Below, one piece after another: positions 52,071 through 61,528 of a stretch of 64,000 nucleotides of DNA; within the stretch, counting starts at the first letter, position 1; each line of letters begins with the position of its first letter. Source of the stretch: JBBQUN01 sp963698395 (GTDB lineage: Bacteria > Actinomycetota > Acidimicrobiia > Acidimicrobiales > SZUA-35); the NCBI GenBank assembly GCA_963698395.1, contig CAVOQQ010000008.1, forward strand, positions 186,001 to 250,000, given 5' to 3'. Below the pieces are notes generated by a model that saw only the letters and a program-made list of their open reading frames with translations, was not told the origin of the DNA and ran no database searches. The translations under genes were made by a program, and so were the position numbers.

Positions 52071-53093
52071 ATGAAGACGGTCGAGGCCACCGAAGCTGGC
52101 ATGGTGTGCTCGTCGACCTCCAACTCACCACGAACGCCGTCGTCGCGACGCGTCGCTGAGCGGGGGAGTGATGATGGCGGTTTCACGCTGATCGAGGTGA
52201 TGATGGTCGTCCTGGTTCTTGGGATACTGATGACCATCACCACGCCGACGTTGCTCGGCGCCCGGGAGCGGGCGTGGGATCTCGATGCTCGATCGAGCCT
52301 CCGGAACTCGATGTCGACCGCCATCCTCCTGAGCGAATTCCGATCCGACTTCACCTTCGCGCCGGCCGCTGCCCTCACCGCCGCCGAGCCGACCTACACC
52401 TACGTCGACGCCTCCGAAGCGTCGACCGGCCCGAAGGTCGTGAGCGTCGATGCGAGTTCGCCGAGCCGCTGGGCGGCGGCGGTGATGTCGGCTTCGGGAA
52501 CTTGCTTCGCCGCCGTGGTCGAAGGAGGAGGTGAGGTGCAGGTCGAGAGCGAGAGCTGCGCCGCAGCCGACATCGACGCCGATGTCCCCGAGCCAGTCGG
52601 AGGGACGGGTGGTTCCACTGCGACGACCACCGAGCCGATGCTGATCGAGAACATCGCCAGTCACAGCACCGTGTCGATGATCAGTCTGTACCGCCCGGAA
52701 ACGGTTGCATCTCGTATGGTCGATGGCAATACCAACGGCTCCTGGAGTTGGAGTGGCAATGTGTTGGCCCACTCTGGCTTGGCGACCAATCCGTGGGCTG
52801 GGTTCGATTTGCCGAACGCTGCGTACATCGACTCGATCAGTATCTGGAACCGCACCGATTGCTGTGCGGGTCGGGCCACGAACGTCTGGGTCTTCGTGAG
52901 CGACACGCCGATCTCGAATGACCTCGCCACGGCTCAGGCCAGCGGCGCCAGGTCGGTCAACATCCCCGGTCAGGTCGGAACGCCGTCGACGGTGGCGATT
53001 GGTGCGACGGGTAGGTACATCAAGATCTTCATCAACGGTCGGACCTACCTGCACTTCGCCGAGGTCCAGATCAACGGCGATCTGACTCCCTGA
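52071..53093 (+). CDS. Type IV prepilin with C-terminal F-type (fucose-binding) lectin domain
   Basis: 340 residues from ATG 52071 (GAGGAC upstream). A 37-residue leader precedes the prepilin site DDGG/FTLIEVMMVVLVLG, with Gly37, Phe38 and Glu42 as in type IV pilins and pseudopilins. The pilin head (60-165) contains one Cys pair (C145, C163). After a Gly/Thr linker (172-190) comes an F5/8-type C/F-type lectin domain (about 194-338). It has the full fucose-binding signature H-x26-R-x-D-x4-R: His234, Arg261, Asp263, Arg268, plus the adjacent CysCys 264-265 known from eel fucolectin. It should be processed by a prepilin peptidase and display the lectin on a pilus or at the cell surface. Confidence 0.85.
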   Translation: MKTVEATEAGMVCSSTSNSPRTPSSRRVAERGSDDGGFTLIEVMMVVLVLGILMTITTPTLLGARERAWDLDARSSLRNSMSTAILLSEFRSDFTFAPAAALTAAEPTYTYVDASEASTGPKVVSVDASSPSRWAAAVMSASGTCFAAVVEGGGEVQVESESCAAADIDADVPEPVGGTGGSTATTTEPMLIENIASHSTVSMISLYRPETVASRMVDGNTNGSWSWSGNVLAHSGLATNPWAGFDLPNAAYIDSISIWNRTDCCAGRATNVWVFVSDTPISNDLATAQASGARSVNIPGQVGTPSTVAIGATGRYIKIFINGRTYLHFAEVQINGDLTP

Positions 53094-53164
53094 CGAGCGG
53101 GGCGCGTGAAGACGACACCACGACCCCTCACGACATCGTCTTCATCGCTAGTAGCCTGCGGGAC

Positions 53165-53575
53165 GTGAGTAGAACTCTTGTCATCTGTAAGCCCGATGCC
53201 GTCGAACGTGGCCTCGTTGGCGAAATCCTCGGTCGATTCGAGCGCAAGGGCCTGACCCTGGCCGCCGTCGAACTGCGTCAACTCGACGCCGCCACGCTCG
53301 ACCGGCACTACGAAGAGCACGTCGGGAAGGGCTTCTACGAAGACTTGAAGGCCTTCATGTCTCGCAGCCCGGCCGTCGTCGCCGTGGTCGAAGGCCCCGA
53401 CGACACTTTCGCGATCGTACGCACCATGATGGGTCCGACCAATCCGGCGTCGGCGCCTCCAGGAACCATCCGTGGCGACTTCGGCACCGAGATGACCGAG
53501 AACCTCGTGCATGGTTCCGACTCGAATGAGTCCGCCGTGCGTGAGATTGGCATTTTCTTCCCCGGGTTGGCCTGA
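53165..53575 (+). CDS. ndk: Nucleoside diphosphate kinase
   Basis: 136 residues from GTG 53165. TLVICKPDAVERGLVGEILG, HYEEHVGKGFYEDLKAFMSR and the active-site NLVHGSDSNESAVREIGIFF with its phosphorylated His define the family. It exchanges the gamma phosphate between nucleoside di- and triphosphates. TAGTAG at 53149-53154 may be the -10 box. It precedes mreB as in other actinobacteria. Confidence 0.95.
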   Translation: MSRTLVICKPDAVERGLVGEILGRFERKGLTLAAVELRQLDAATLDRHYEEHVGKGFYEDLKAFMSRSPAVVAVVEGPDDTFAIVRTMMGPTNPASAPPGTIRGDFGTEMTENLVHGSDSNESAVREIGIFFPGLA

Positions 53576-53665
53576 TCAACCCGGCGCACTGGTGGGGCGC
53601 CCTTGTGGTGTCGCCCCGCCTCTCCTAGCCTGCCAAAGCGGGCGATGATCACGTTGGGGTGAGCA

Positions 53666-54712
53666 ATGGCTGGATTTCGACTCTCGAATATGTTGGGCTC
53701 GGTGGGGGCCCGCGACATGGCAGTCGATCTCGGCACCGCAAACACCCTGGTCTATGTGCGAGGCCACGGCATCGTGCTCGACGAGCCGTCGGTGGTCGCC
53801 ATCAACGTGCACACCAATCGTCCACTGGCGGTCGGCGTCGAGGCCAAACGGATGATCGGCCGCACACCGAGCCACATCCAAGCCATTCGGCCGCTCAAAG
53901 ATGGTGTCATCGCCGACTTCGACATCTGCGAGGAGATGCTTCGGTATTTCATCCAGAAGGTCAGCCCCGGTCGCTGGGTTGCGAAACCTCGCATCGTCAT
54001 CTGCGTCCCGTCGGGCATCACCGGTGTCGAGCAGCGAGCGGTTCGCGACGCGGCCGAGTTCGCAGGCGCTCGTCAGGCGATCATCATCGAAGAGCCCATG
54101 GCGGCGGCGATCGGCGCCGGTCTGCCGGTGCACGACCCAACGGGCAACATGATCGTCGACGTCGGCGGCGGCACCACCGAGGTGGCGGTCATCTCGCTCG
54201 GCGGCATCGTTGCCTCGCAGTCGGTGCGGATCGGCGGCGACGAACTCGACCAGTCGATCATGAACTACATCAAGAAGGAGTACAGCCTCGCGCTGGGCGA
54301 GCGTACGTCGGAGGAGATCAAGATCCATCTTGGCTCCGCCGACCGACTTCCTGAGGAGCACGAGGCCGAGATCCGCGGTCGAGACCTCGTCAGCGGCCTG
54401 CCGAAGACCATCATCACGACCACCGAAGAAATTCGCGAGGCCCTTGCCGAGCCGGTGAGTGCCATCATCGACGCCGTGAAGGTCACCCTCGACAAGACCC
54501 CGCCGGAACTGGCGGCCGACATCATGGAACACGGCATCACCCTGGCCGGTGGCGGCGCGCTGCTCCGGGGCCTCGATACTCGGCTCTATCACGAGACCGG
54601 GATGCCCATAAAGATCGCAAAGCACCCGTTGCATGCGGTGGCCATCGGGTCCGGCCAGTACCTCGAGGCCTACGACACGTTGCGCAACATCTATTCACCG
54701 AACCAGGACTAG
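53666..54712 (+). CDS. mreB: Rod shape-determining protein MreB
   Basis: 348 residues from ATG 53666. The actin-fold phosphate and adenosine motifs are MAVDLGTANTLVYVRGHGIV, PSGITGVEQRAVRDAAEFAG, IVDVGGGTTEVAVISLGGIV, and GITLAGGGALLRGLDTRLYH. It polymerises at the membrane and guides lateral wall synthesis. It is first in the mreB-mreC-mreD-mrdA-rodA operon; TAGCCT at 53627-53632 is a likely -10. Its presence suggests rod-shaped cells or sporulation-type wall synthesis. Confidence 0.95.
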   Translation: MAGFRLSNMLGSVGARDMAVDLGTANTLVYVRGHGIVLDEPSVVAINVHTNRPLAVGVEAKRMIGRTPSHIQAIRPLKDGVIADFDICEEMLRYFIQKVSPGRWVAKPRIVICVPSGITGVEQRAVRDAAEFAGARQAIIIEEPMAAAIGAGLPVHDPTGNMIVDVGGGTTEVAVISLGGIVASQSVRIGGDELDQSIMNYIKKEYSLALGERTSEEIKIHLGSADRLPEEHEAEIRGRDLVSGLPKTIITTTEEIREALAEPVSAIIDAVKVTLDKTPPELAADIMEHGITLAGGGALLRGLDTRLYHETGMPIKIAKHPLHAVAIGSGQYLEAYDTLRNIYSPNQD

Positions 54713-54731
54713 CCGGAGCGTTCCTTTTCCC

Positions 54732-55538
54732 GTGGCTCGACCTGCCGTTCCCTCTCGCAGAGTCGTCGTGCTTCTCGTCATCACGGCGCTGGCGCTGATG
54801 ACGCTCGACGCTCGATCGGTTGGCCCCTTCAATGGCGTGCGCCAGCTGGCGTTCTCGGCGACGCAGCCCTTGCGGTCCGCCGTCGGCTTCGTGCTCAGCC
54901 CGATCGGCGGCGCGTGGAATGGTGCGGTGCACTACGACGACCTCGAAGCCGAGAACGCTGCGCTTCGCCGCGATCTCGCCGAACTGGAAGGGCAAGTCGC
55001 TCGGTTGCCGGCAGCCGAGCAGGAATTGGCAGAACTGCTCGAGGCGACTGAGATCGACTACATCGGTGACATTCCGAGGGTGACGGCGCGGGTGGTGACC
55101 GATCGTGACACCAACCTGGAGCGGATCGTCGAGATCGATCGGGGAACCGATGATGGCTGCGACGTCGGTATGCCCGTCGTTACCGGCTCCGGCCTCGTCG
55201 GTCGGATCATTGCCGCCGAAGGCGGGCGGTCACAGGTGCAGCTGATCACCGATGCCCGTCTGCACGTGGGTGTGGTGACCTCCAGCGGACGTGTCATCGG
55301 CGTCACCTCCGGAACCGGCGACGGCAACCTTCTCGTGGTCGACCTGGTCGATGGCGCCGTCGAACTCGTCTCGTCGGGAACTCGATTCGTCACCAGTGGT
55401 TTCGACCGGAGTCGCTATCCCGGCGGGATTCCCGTCGGTCGCCTGACCATCGACGGCGATGCCACGCTGCTCGAGCCGACCGCCGACCTCGAGAACCTCG
55501 GTTACGTGACCGTTCTGCTCGTTCCGGAGCCCGAATGA
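54732..55538 (+). CDS. mreC: Rod shape-determining protein MreC
   Basis: 268 residues from GTG 54732. A short basic N-terminus, one membrane helix (VVVLLVITALALMTLDAR) and a coiled coil (LEAENAALRRDLAELEGQVA) precede the periplasmic beta domain with DGCDVGMPVVTGSGLVGRII and SQVQLITDARLHVGVV. MreC bridges MreB and the PBP2/RodA synthase outside the membrane. It begins 19 bases after mreB. Confidence 0.92.
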   Translation: MARPAVPSRRVVVLLVITALALMTLDARSVGPFNGVRQLAFSATQPLRSAVGFVLSPIGGAWNGAVHYDDLEAENAALRRDLAELEGQVARLPAAEQELAELLEATEIDYIGDIPRVTARVVTDRDTNLERIVEIDRGTDDGCDVGMPVVTGSGLVGRIIAAEGGRSQVQLITDARLHVGVVTSSGRVIGVTSGTGDGNLLVVDLVDGAVELVSSGTRFVTSGFDRSRYPGGIPVGRLTIDGDATLLEPTADLENLGYVTVLLVPEPE

Positions 55539-55551
55539 TGAGGGCGCAGCG

Positions 55552-56103
55552 ATGACCGAATCGAGAATTCGCTGGCTGCACGCTCTGGCGATCATCGTCG
55601 TCACCATCGTGGTGCAGGTGTCGGTTCTCGACCGCTACCAGCTGCTCGACCTGGTGCGTATCGACCTGCCGCTGATCCTCATCGTCTCGATCGGCTTCGT
55701 TGCCACACCGAGCGATGCTGCGGTGCTCGGTTTCACCACCGGTCTGCTGCTCGACACCATGCAGTTCGGCCCATTCGGGTTGTCGGCACTGGTGTATTGC
55801 CTGGCTGCGTGGCTGATCGTGCTGGCCCGTCAGCGGGTTTTGCAGGCGGGCGCGTCGTTTCGCACCGCCCAGGGGGCGGCGATCGTGGTCTTGGTGACCG
55901 CGGCAACGTGGGCGGCTGGCACGGTCTTCGGTCTGCGACCGCCGACGTTCGGGCTCCTCTCGGTCGGCCGGCTGCTGTTGTTCGGCGTTGTCGGAGCGGT
56001 GCTGGTCCACCCGCTGACGCGGGCTGCGAGTTGGATGGTCGATGACCACGAACGGTCGTCGATGTCGTCGATGTCGTCGACCTCCGGCGGAGTGAACCCG
56101 TGA
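55552..56103 (+). CDS. mreD: Rod shape-determining protein MreD
   Basis: 183 residues with five or so hydrophobic segments, including ALAIIVVTIVVQVSVLDRYQ, LPLILIVSIGFVATPSDAAV with the typical GFTTGLLLDTMQFGPFGLSA loop, and a Ser/Met repeat tail. MreD is the membrane partner of MreC and PBP2. Its stop overlaps the mrdA start (GTGA). Confidence 0.88.
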   Translation: MTESRIRWLHALAIIVVTIVVQVSVLDRYQLLDLVRIDLPLILIVSIGFVATPSDAAVLGFTTGLLLDTMQFGPFGLSALVYCLAAWLIVLARQRVLQAGASFRTAQGAAIVVLVTAATWAAGTVFGLRPPTFGLLSVGRLLLFGVVGAVLVHPLTRAASWMVDDHERSSMSSMSSTSGGVNP

Positions 56104-58340
56104 ACGCGGCTCTGCTTCCTCGGCGCCTCGGCCTCCTTGGCCTCATGGCGATCGCCCTGCTCGGCACGCTGCTGGCACGGCTGTACTTCCTCCAGGTCAT
56201 GGAGGCGCCTCAGTTCACCGCGCAGGCGGCGGAGAACCGCACACGAGAGATCGTCACCGAAGCGCCTCGCGGCTTGATCTATGACGCCAACGGCAAGGTG
56301 CTGGCCGGGCGTCGCGAGTCACGGGTGGTCACGCTCGACTGGAGCCAGCTGCGCGACTTCGACGAGGCGGAGCGGGCCGAGATCTTCGCCGATTTCGCCA
56401 CCGAGGTGAACCGGGAGGGTGAGCGGTTCAAGGTCGACCAACTCGAGCGTCGCTATCAAGCGGCTCGCAACGGATCGCTCAAACCCGAGCCGATCGCCGA
56501 AGACGTCAGCACACGGCTGTGGGCCACGCTGCAGGAACGGCAGTTCCCCGGATTCAACGTCGAGCGACGGTACGTGCGGGTCTATCCCTATGGCTCCACC
56601 GGGGCCAACATCGTCGGCTACATCGGCAACGTCGCCGATACCGAGACCGCCGATGCACTGAACGACAAGAACGACTCGAAGGTCTATCAGCCTGGCGACG
56701 AGCTCGGCCGGGCCGGGATCGAGGCACTCTTCGAGTCGACGCTTCGAGGCACACCCGAGATCCGTCGAGTCGAGGTCGATGCCCAGAACCGGGTCATCAA
56801 AGAGGTCGAGATCATCCAGGAATCGGTGCCCGGCAACGACGTGCACCTCGCTCTCGACATCGATCTCCAGTACGCGGCCGAACGCATTCTCATCGACGAA
56901 CTCGAGCGCTCCCGCCGGCGTGACGCCTGCAAGGGGTGTAGCTCCCACGTCGCCGATGCCGGGAGTCTGGTGGCCGTCGACGTGCGAGACGGCAGCGTGG
57001 CGGCGTTGGCAACGTTCCCGAACTACGACCCGTCCGACTTCGTCTTCGGGATGTCGGCCAGTCAGTACCAGTCCCTCCTCGATCGACCCGACACGCCGTT
57101 GCTCGATCGTTCGATCAAGGGCCTCTATCCCGCAGGCTCGACGTTCAAGCACGTGACCGGGTATGCCGCCCTGGTCAGTGGGGCGCGTGCGGCTGATGAG
57201 TACTGGAACGACGAGGGCGTCTTCACGATCAGCAGCTGCACGAGCGCCGAGCAGTCCGGCTGCCAGTTCCGCAACGCCGGCGACGCTCGGTATGGCTACG
57301 TGAACATGGCCGAAGCCATCGAGGTGTCGAGCGACACCTACTTCTACTCCCTCGGTGAGAAATTCTGGGTCCAGCAAGACACCTACGGCGAGACCATCAT
57401 GCAAGACGTCGCCGGCCAGTTCGGCTTCGGTACCGCCACCGGGATCCAGCTTCCAGAGGAGCGCAGCGGACGGGTGCCGACCCCGGAGAACCGCCTGGCC
57501 GAATTCGGCGAGGATGCCCGCTGGTTCACCGGCGACAACATCAACCTGTCGATCGGGCAGGGTGACCTCCTCGTCACCCCGTTGCAGCTGGCCGACTCCT
57601 ACGCGGTGGTCGCCTCGGGCGGGATTCGCTATCAGCCTCGGCTGGTCGACCGGGTCGTTGATCCCGTCACCGGCGAGATCGTGATCGACTTCGAGCCCCG
57701 AGTGGTTGCCGACGAGCCACTCGACGTTGGCGCTCTGGGCACGATCCGAGACGGGCTGACTCGGGTGCCTCGGACGGGAACGGCGGCCAAGGCCTTTGCC
57801 GGGTTCCCGCTGTCGGAGTATCCGATCGCCGGCAAGACGGGTACTGCCGAGGTCGCGAAGAAGGCCGACTACGCGCTCTTCGCCGGGTACGGCCCGGCGA
57901 ACGCTCCGGAGTTCGCCGTCGCCGCTGTGCTCGAGCAGGCAGGGTTCGGTGGCGATGCAGCTGCGCCGGCGGTCCGTCGCTTCTTCGAGCTGCTCGGCGG
58001 GTTCGCACCGTTGCCCGAGGCGCCGCTGGCCGGCGAGCCACACATCGAGTTCCCCCGATCGCCGGAGATCGGCGGAGGCACCTCCACTTCCAATGCCGAC
58101 AGTTCGGCCATCGACGACGGCGCAGATGAGCCGGCCGCCGAGCCGACGCCGACACCGGATCCCGATCCGGCAACGACCACGACCGTCCCTCGGGAGACCA
58201 CCAGCACCGAGCCGGCCCCGACGACGCCTTCCCCCACCACCTCGGTGGCGCCGGCCACCACGGCTCCACCGTCGTCGAGTCCCGCGGAGACGACGGCGCC
58301 GTCGCAGACAGAGAACAGCACCAGCGGGAGTTCGCCATGA
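56100..58340 (+). CDS. mrdA: Penicillin-binding protein 2 (rod-complex transpeptidase)
   Basis: 746 residues from GTG 56100. One N-terminal membrane helix (LGLLGLMAIALLGTLLARLY) is followed by the PBP dimer domain (APRGLIYDANGKVLAGR, NIVGYIGNV) and the transpeptidase domain with SxxK in YPAGSTFKHVTG, SxN-equivalent SSDTYFYSLGEKFW, and KTGTAEV. The last 90 residues are a Pro/Thr/Ser-rich exported tail, absent in classical PBP2. It cross-links new peptidoglycan with RodA. Start and stop both overlap neighbours by four bases. Confidence 0.92.
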   Translation: MNAALLPRRLGLLGLMAIALLGTLLARLYFLQVMEAPQFTAQAAENRTREIVTEAPRGLIYDANGKVLAGRRESRVVTLDWSQLRDFDEAERAEIFADFATEVNREGERFKVDQLERRYQAARNGSLKPEPIAEDVSTRLWATLQERQFPGFNVERRYVRVYPYGSTGANIVGYIGNVADTETADALNDKNDSKVYQPGDELGRAGIEALFESTLRGTPEIRRVEVDAQNRVIKEVEIIQESVPGNDVHLALDIDLQYAAERILIDELERSRRRDACKGCSSHVADAGSLVAVDVRDGSVAALATFPNYDPSDFVFGMSASQYQSLLDRPDTPLLDRSIKGLYPAGSTFKHVTGYAALVSGARAADEYWNDEGVFTISSCTSAEQSGCQFRNAGDARYGYVNMAEAIEVSSDTYFYSLGEKFWVQQDTYGETIMQDVAGQFGFGTATGIQLPEERSGRVPTPENRLAEFGEDARWFTGDNINLSIGQGDLLVTPLQLADSYAVVASGGIRYQPRLVDRVVDPVTGEIVIDFEPRVVADEPLDVGALGTIRDGLTRVPRTGTAAKAFAGFPLSEYPIAGKTGTAEVAKKADYALFAGYGPANAPEFAVAAVLEQAGFGGDAAAPAVRRFFELLGGFAPLPEAPLAGEPHIEFPRSPEIGGGTSTSNADSSAIDDGADEPAAEPTPTPDPDPATTTTVPRETTSTEPAPTTPSPTTSVAPATTAPPSSSPAETTAPSQTENSTSGSSP

Positions 58341-59482
58341 CCAGCACACTTTCCTCCCCGAGGGTGCGCCCCGAAGCCAATGCCGCCAAGTTCGCCAACG
58401 TCGACTGGTCCCTGCTCGGTGCGGTGTTCGCACTGGTCTCCCTGGGCATGGTGGCGGTCTTCAGCGCGACACAGGCCGACCCCGATGGCGCCATGCTCTC
58501 CCTCATGAAGCAGGGAGGTTTCTTCCTGCTCGGCTCGGTGCTCCTCGGTCTGGTGGCATTCATCGACTACCGCGAGATTCGGAACTATCTGGGTCTCGCC
58601 TTCATCATCACCGTCCTCGTGCTCGTCGCCGTGCTGACGCCGCTCGGCACGGAGATCAAGGGCACGCAGGCGTGGTTCGTGATCGGTCCGGTCTCGGTGC
58701 AACCGGCCGAGTTCGCCAAGCTTGCGCTCTTGGTGACCCTGGCCGCCATCTTCACCGGGCGATCGGGCTCGGTCGAGCCACACCGCATCGCCGGTGGCCT
58801 GGGCATCCTGGGATTGCTCGCCCTCTTGGTGCTCGCCGAGGGCGAGACCGGGTCGGTGTTCGTCTACTGCGCCATCACGCTCGGCATCTTCCTCGCTGCG
58901 GGTGTTCCGGCACGGGTGATGCTCCTGCTCGTCATCTCGGGCATCGCCGTGGTGTCGGTGGCGTTCCAGACCGGCCTGATGCCGGAGTACGCCCGAGAAC
59001 GCCTCACGGCGTTCGTCGACGAGAACGCCGACCCTCGCGGCGCCGGCTACCAGCAGCGACAATCGGTCACCACGATCGGGTCGGGCGGCATCACGGGCAA
59101 GGGCATCCTCGAGGGGCCACAGACCCAAGCGGGCTTCCTGCCCGAGCAGGAGACCGACTTCATCTTCTCGGCGTGGGGTGAGGAGACCGGCTTCGTCGGC
59201 ACCAGCCTCGTGCTCACGCTCCAGGGTTTCGTGCTCTGGCGCATCCTGCGCAATGCGCAGCTCGCACGAGACGGCTTCGGGACCCTGATCTGTGTCGGTG
59301 TCTTCGTGATGCTGCTGTTCCAGGTCTTCCAGAACGTCGGCATGAATCTGAAGCTGATGCCCATCACCGGCGTGCCCCTGCCGTTCGTCTCCTACGGCGG
59401 CTCGTCGCTGCTGACCTCACTGCTCGCGATCGGCCTTGTGCAGAGCGTGGCGGTTCACCGTCACCGAGGCTCCCCCGTGTGA
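58337..59482 (+). CDS. rodA: RodA peptidoglycan glycosyltransferase (SEDS family)
   Basis: 381 residues, about ten membrane segments. SEDS signatures are present: FAKLALLVTLAAIFTGRSGS, LVLAEGETGSVFVYCAITLG, QRQSVTTIGSGGITGKGILE (QxxQS), QEADFIFS-type EQETDFIFSAWGEETGFVGT, and LPFVSYGGSSLLTSLLAIGL. It polymerises lipid II in partnership with the PBP2 encoded upstream (ATGA overlap). It ends the rod operon. Confidence 0.94.
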   Translation: MTSTLSSPRVRPEANAAKFANVDWSLLGAVFALVSLGMVAVFSATQADPDGAMLSLMKQGGFFLLGSVLLGLVAFIDYREIRNYLGLAFIITVLVLVAVLTPLGTEIKGTQAWFVIGPVSVQPAEFAKLALLVTLAAIFTGRSGSVEPHRIAGGLGILGLLALLVLAEGETGSVFVYCAITLGIFLAAGVPARVMLLLVISGIAVVSVAFQTGLMPEYARERLTAFVDENADPRGAGYQQRQSVTTIGSGGITGKGILEGPQTQAGFLPEQETDFIFSAWGEETGFVGTSLVLTLQGFVLWRILRNAQLARDGFGTLICVGVFVMLLFQVFQNVGMNLKLMPITGVPLPFVSYGGSSLLTSLLAIGLVQSVAVHRHRGSPV

Positions 59483-59511
59483 CGGGCGGCAACCGATAGC
59501 CTTGAGATCTC

Positions 59512-61521
59512 ATGACATCGGTGTGGCCAGATCTCGAACCGATCCTTGCAAGGGTGCAGAAGCCGGCGCGCTACATCGGCGGCGAAGACGGCGCGGCGGC
59601 CAAGCCGCCGGCTCCGGGTCTCGTGAGCTGGTTGTTCATGTATCCCGACGCCTACGAGATCGGGCTTCCCAACCAGGGTCTGCAGATCCTCTACGAGATC
59701 GTCAACGAGCGAGACGACGCCCGGGCCGATCGGTCCTATTGCCCGTGGATCGACCTCGAAGCAGAGATGCGGGCCAACGGCATTCCGCTCTTCTCGGTCG
59801 AACACCACACGCCGGCCCGTGAATTCGACATCATCGGGTTCAACCTCTCGGCCGAGCTGACCTACACGAACGTGATCAACGCAGTCGACCTGGCCCGGGT
59901 GCCCATCCGCACCAACCAGCGCTCGGTACACGACCCGCTGATCATGGCCGGCGGCCACTGCACCTACAACCCCGAGCCACTGGCCGACTTCCTCGACGTC
60001 GTCGTGTTGGGCGATGGCGAAGAAGCCGTTGGTGAGATCACCGCGGTGGTCTCGGCTTTCCGCTACGGGGCCGGAAGCGGCCGCAGCAGCGGCGGAACCC
60101 GTGAAGACCTTCACCGCGAGCTCGCCAAGATCGAGGGCGTTTACGTTCCGTCGCTCTACGAGCCACACTACGAAGGCCCGGCACTCGTTGCCATGACCCC
60201 TCGTTTCCCGGGCGTGCCCGAGCGTGTCGAGAAGCGCACCATCGCCGACCTCGCCGAGTGGCCGTATCCGAAGAACCAGCTGGCCCCTCTCACCGAAGTC
60301 GTCCACGATCGCCTCAACGTCGAGGTCTTCCGAGGTTGTACCCGCGGCTGTCGCTTCTGTCAGGCCGGCATGATCACTCGCCCGGTCCGAGAGCGCCCGG
60401 CCGACCAGGTCCGATCCATGGTCGCCCAGGGCCTGCGGCGCACCGGCTACGACGAGGTGTCGCTCACGTCGCTCTCCACCGCCGATTTCAGCGGCATCGC
60501 CCCCACGGTCACCGGCATCATGGACGACGCCGAAACCGCGGGTTGCGGTCCGCTGTCGGTCTCGCTTCCGAGCTTGCGCGTCGATGCGTTCGGCGTCGAG
60601 ATTGCCGCTCAGCTCCAGCGGGCCAAGCGCAGCGGTCTCACCTTTGCCCCCGAGGCGGGCACCTGGCGGATGCGCCAGATCATCAACAAGCTGATTCGCG
60701 AAGAAGACCTCTACGAAGCAGTCGACGCTGCGTACTCCCAGGGCTGGCAGCGGGTGAAGCTCTACTTCCTCACCGGGCTGCCGTCGGAGACCGACCCCGA
60801 CACCCTCGGTATCGCCGAGCTGGCAAACAACTGTGTCGAGATCGGCAAGAAGCACAACCGACGAGCCAGCGTCACCGCCTCGGTCGGCGGCTTCGTGCCA
60901 AAGCCGTTCACGCCCTTCCAATGGTTCGGCCAGAACACCAGCACCGAACTCCAACGCAAGATCGACCTGCTCCGGGAATCCACCCGCAAGATGAAGGGCG
61001 TGCAGCTCAAGTGGCACGACCCCAAAGCGACGCTCGCCGAAGGCATTGCCAGCCGCGGTGATCGTCGCATCGGCGATGTGCTCGAAGAGGTCTGGCGCAA
61101 CGGCGGCACGTTCCAGGAGTGGTCGGAGTTCTTCGACCTCGATCGCTGGACCACCGCCATGGCCAACGCCGGGCTCGATCCCGATTGGTACGTGCACCGC
61201 CACCGCACCGAAGACGACTACCTGCCGTGGGATCACCTGTCGGCCGGTCTGCACAAGGACTTCCTGTGGCAAGACTGGCAAGACGCCCTCGCCGAGGTCG
61301 GCCTGCCCGACTGCCGGTGGACCCCCTGCTACGACTGCGGCGCCTGCACCGGCTACGGCATCGAACATGTCGTTGCGTCGGCCACCCCGCCCGCCGGCGG
61401 AAGCCAGGGCACCGGTCAAGATCTCAGCACCGGTGGCGCAACACCGGTGCTGCTCTCGCCAACCAGGAAGGCACCGACAGCTTCGCCTGACCGTGCTTCC
61501 CAGCCAATCGCAGGGGTGTGA
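59512..61521 (+). CDS. B12-binding/radical SAM protein (TIGR03960 type)
   Basis: 669 residues. A B12-binding-like N-terminal part (WLFMYPDAYEIGLPNQGLQI, FDIIGFNLSAELTYTNVINA, MAGGHCTYNPEPLADFLDVV) precedes the radical SAM core with the cluster motif CTRGCRFC in VFRGCTRGCRFCQAGMITRP and VSLPSLRVDAFGVEI. The C-terminus carries a Cys-rich motif (PCYDCGACTGYG). This family occurs next to rne in many actinobacteria with a TIGR03936-type partner; its modification target is unknown. The partner starts seven bases after the stop. Confidence 0.88.
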   Translation: MTSVWPDLEPILARVQKPARYIGGEDGAAAKPPAPGLVSWLFMYPDAYEIGLPNQGLQILYEIVNERDDARADRSYCPWIDLEAEMRANGIPLFSVEHHTPAREFDIIGFNLSAELTYTNVINAVDLARVPIRTNQRSVHDPLIMAGGHCTYNPEPLADFLDVVVLGDGEEAVGEITAVVSAFRYGAGSGRSSGGTREDLHRELAKIEGVYVPSLYEPHYEGPALVAMTPRFPGVPERVEKRTIADLAEWPYPKNQLAPLTEVVHDRLNVEVFRGCTRGCRFCQAGMITRPVRERPADQVRSMVAQGLRRTGYDEVSLTSLSTADFSGIAPTVTGIMDDAETAGCGPLSVSLPSLRVDAFGVEIAAQLQRAKRSGLTFAPEAGTWRMRQIINKLIREEDLYEAVDAAYSQGWQRVKLYFLTGLPSETDPDTLGIAELANNCVEIGKKHNRRASVTASVGGFVPKPFTPFQWFGQNTSTELQRKIDLLRESTRKMKGVQLKWHDPKATLAEGIASRGDRRIGDVLEEVWRNGGTFQEWSEFFDLDRWTTAMANAGLDPDWYVHRHRTEDDYLPWDHLSAGLHKDFLWQDWQDALAEVGLPDCRWTPCYDCGACTGYGIEHVVASATPPAGGSQGTGQDLSTGGATPVLLSPTRKAPTASPDRASQPIAGV

Positions 61522-61528
61522 CACCCTC

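Noticed and set aside
56319..58433. 704-codon minus-strand frame opposite mrdA
   Set aside because: Shadow of the PBP2 gene, with Arg/Gly runs where the Pro/Thr tail is encoded on the other strand.
59461..61524. 687-codon minus-strand frame opposite the radical SAM gene
   Set aside because: Complete overlap with a strongly conserved gene; composition (Val/Gly/Asp-rich) is that of a shadow frame.
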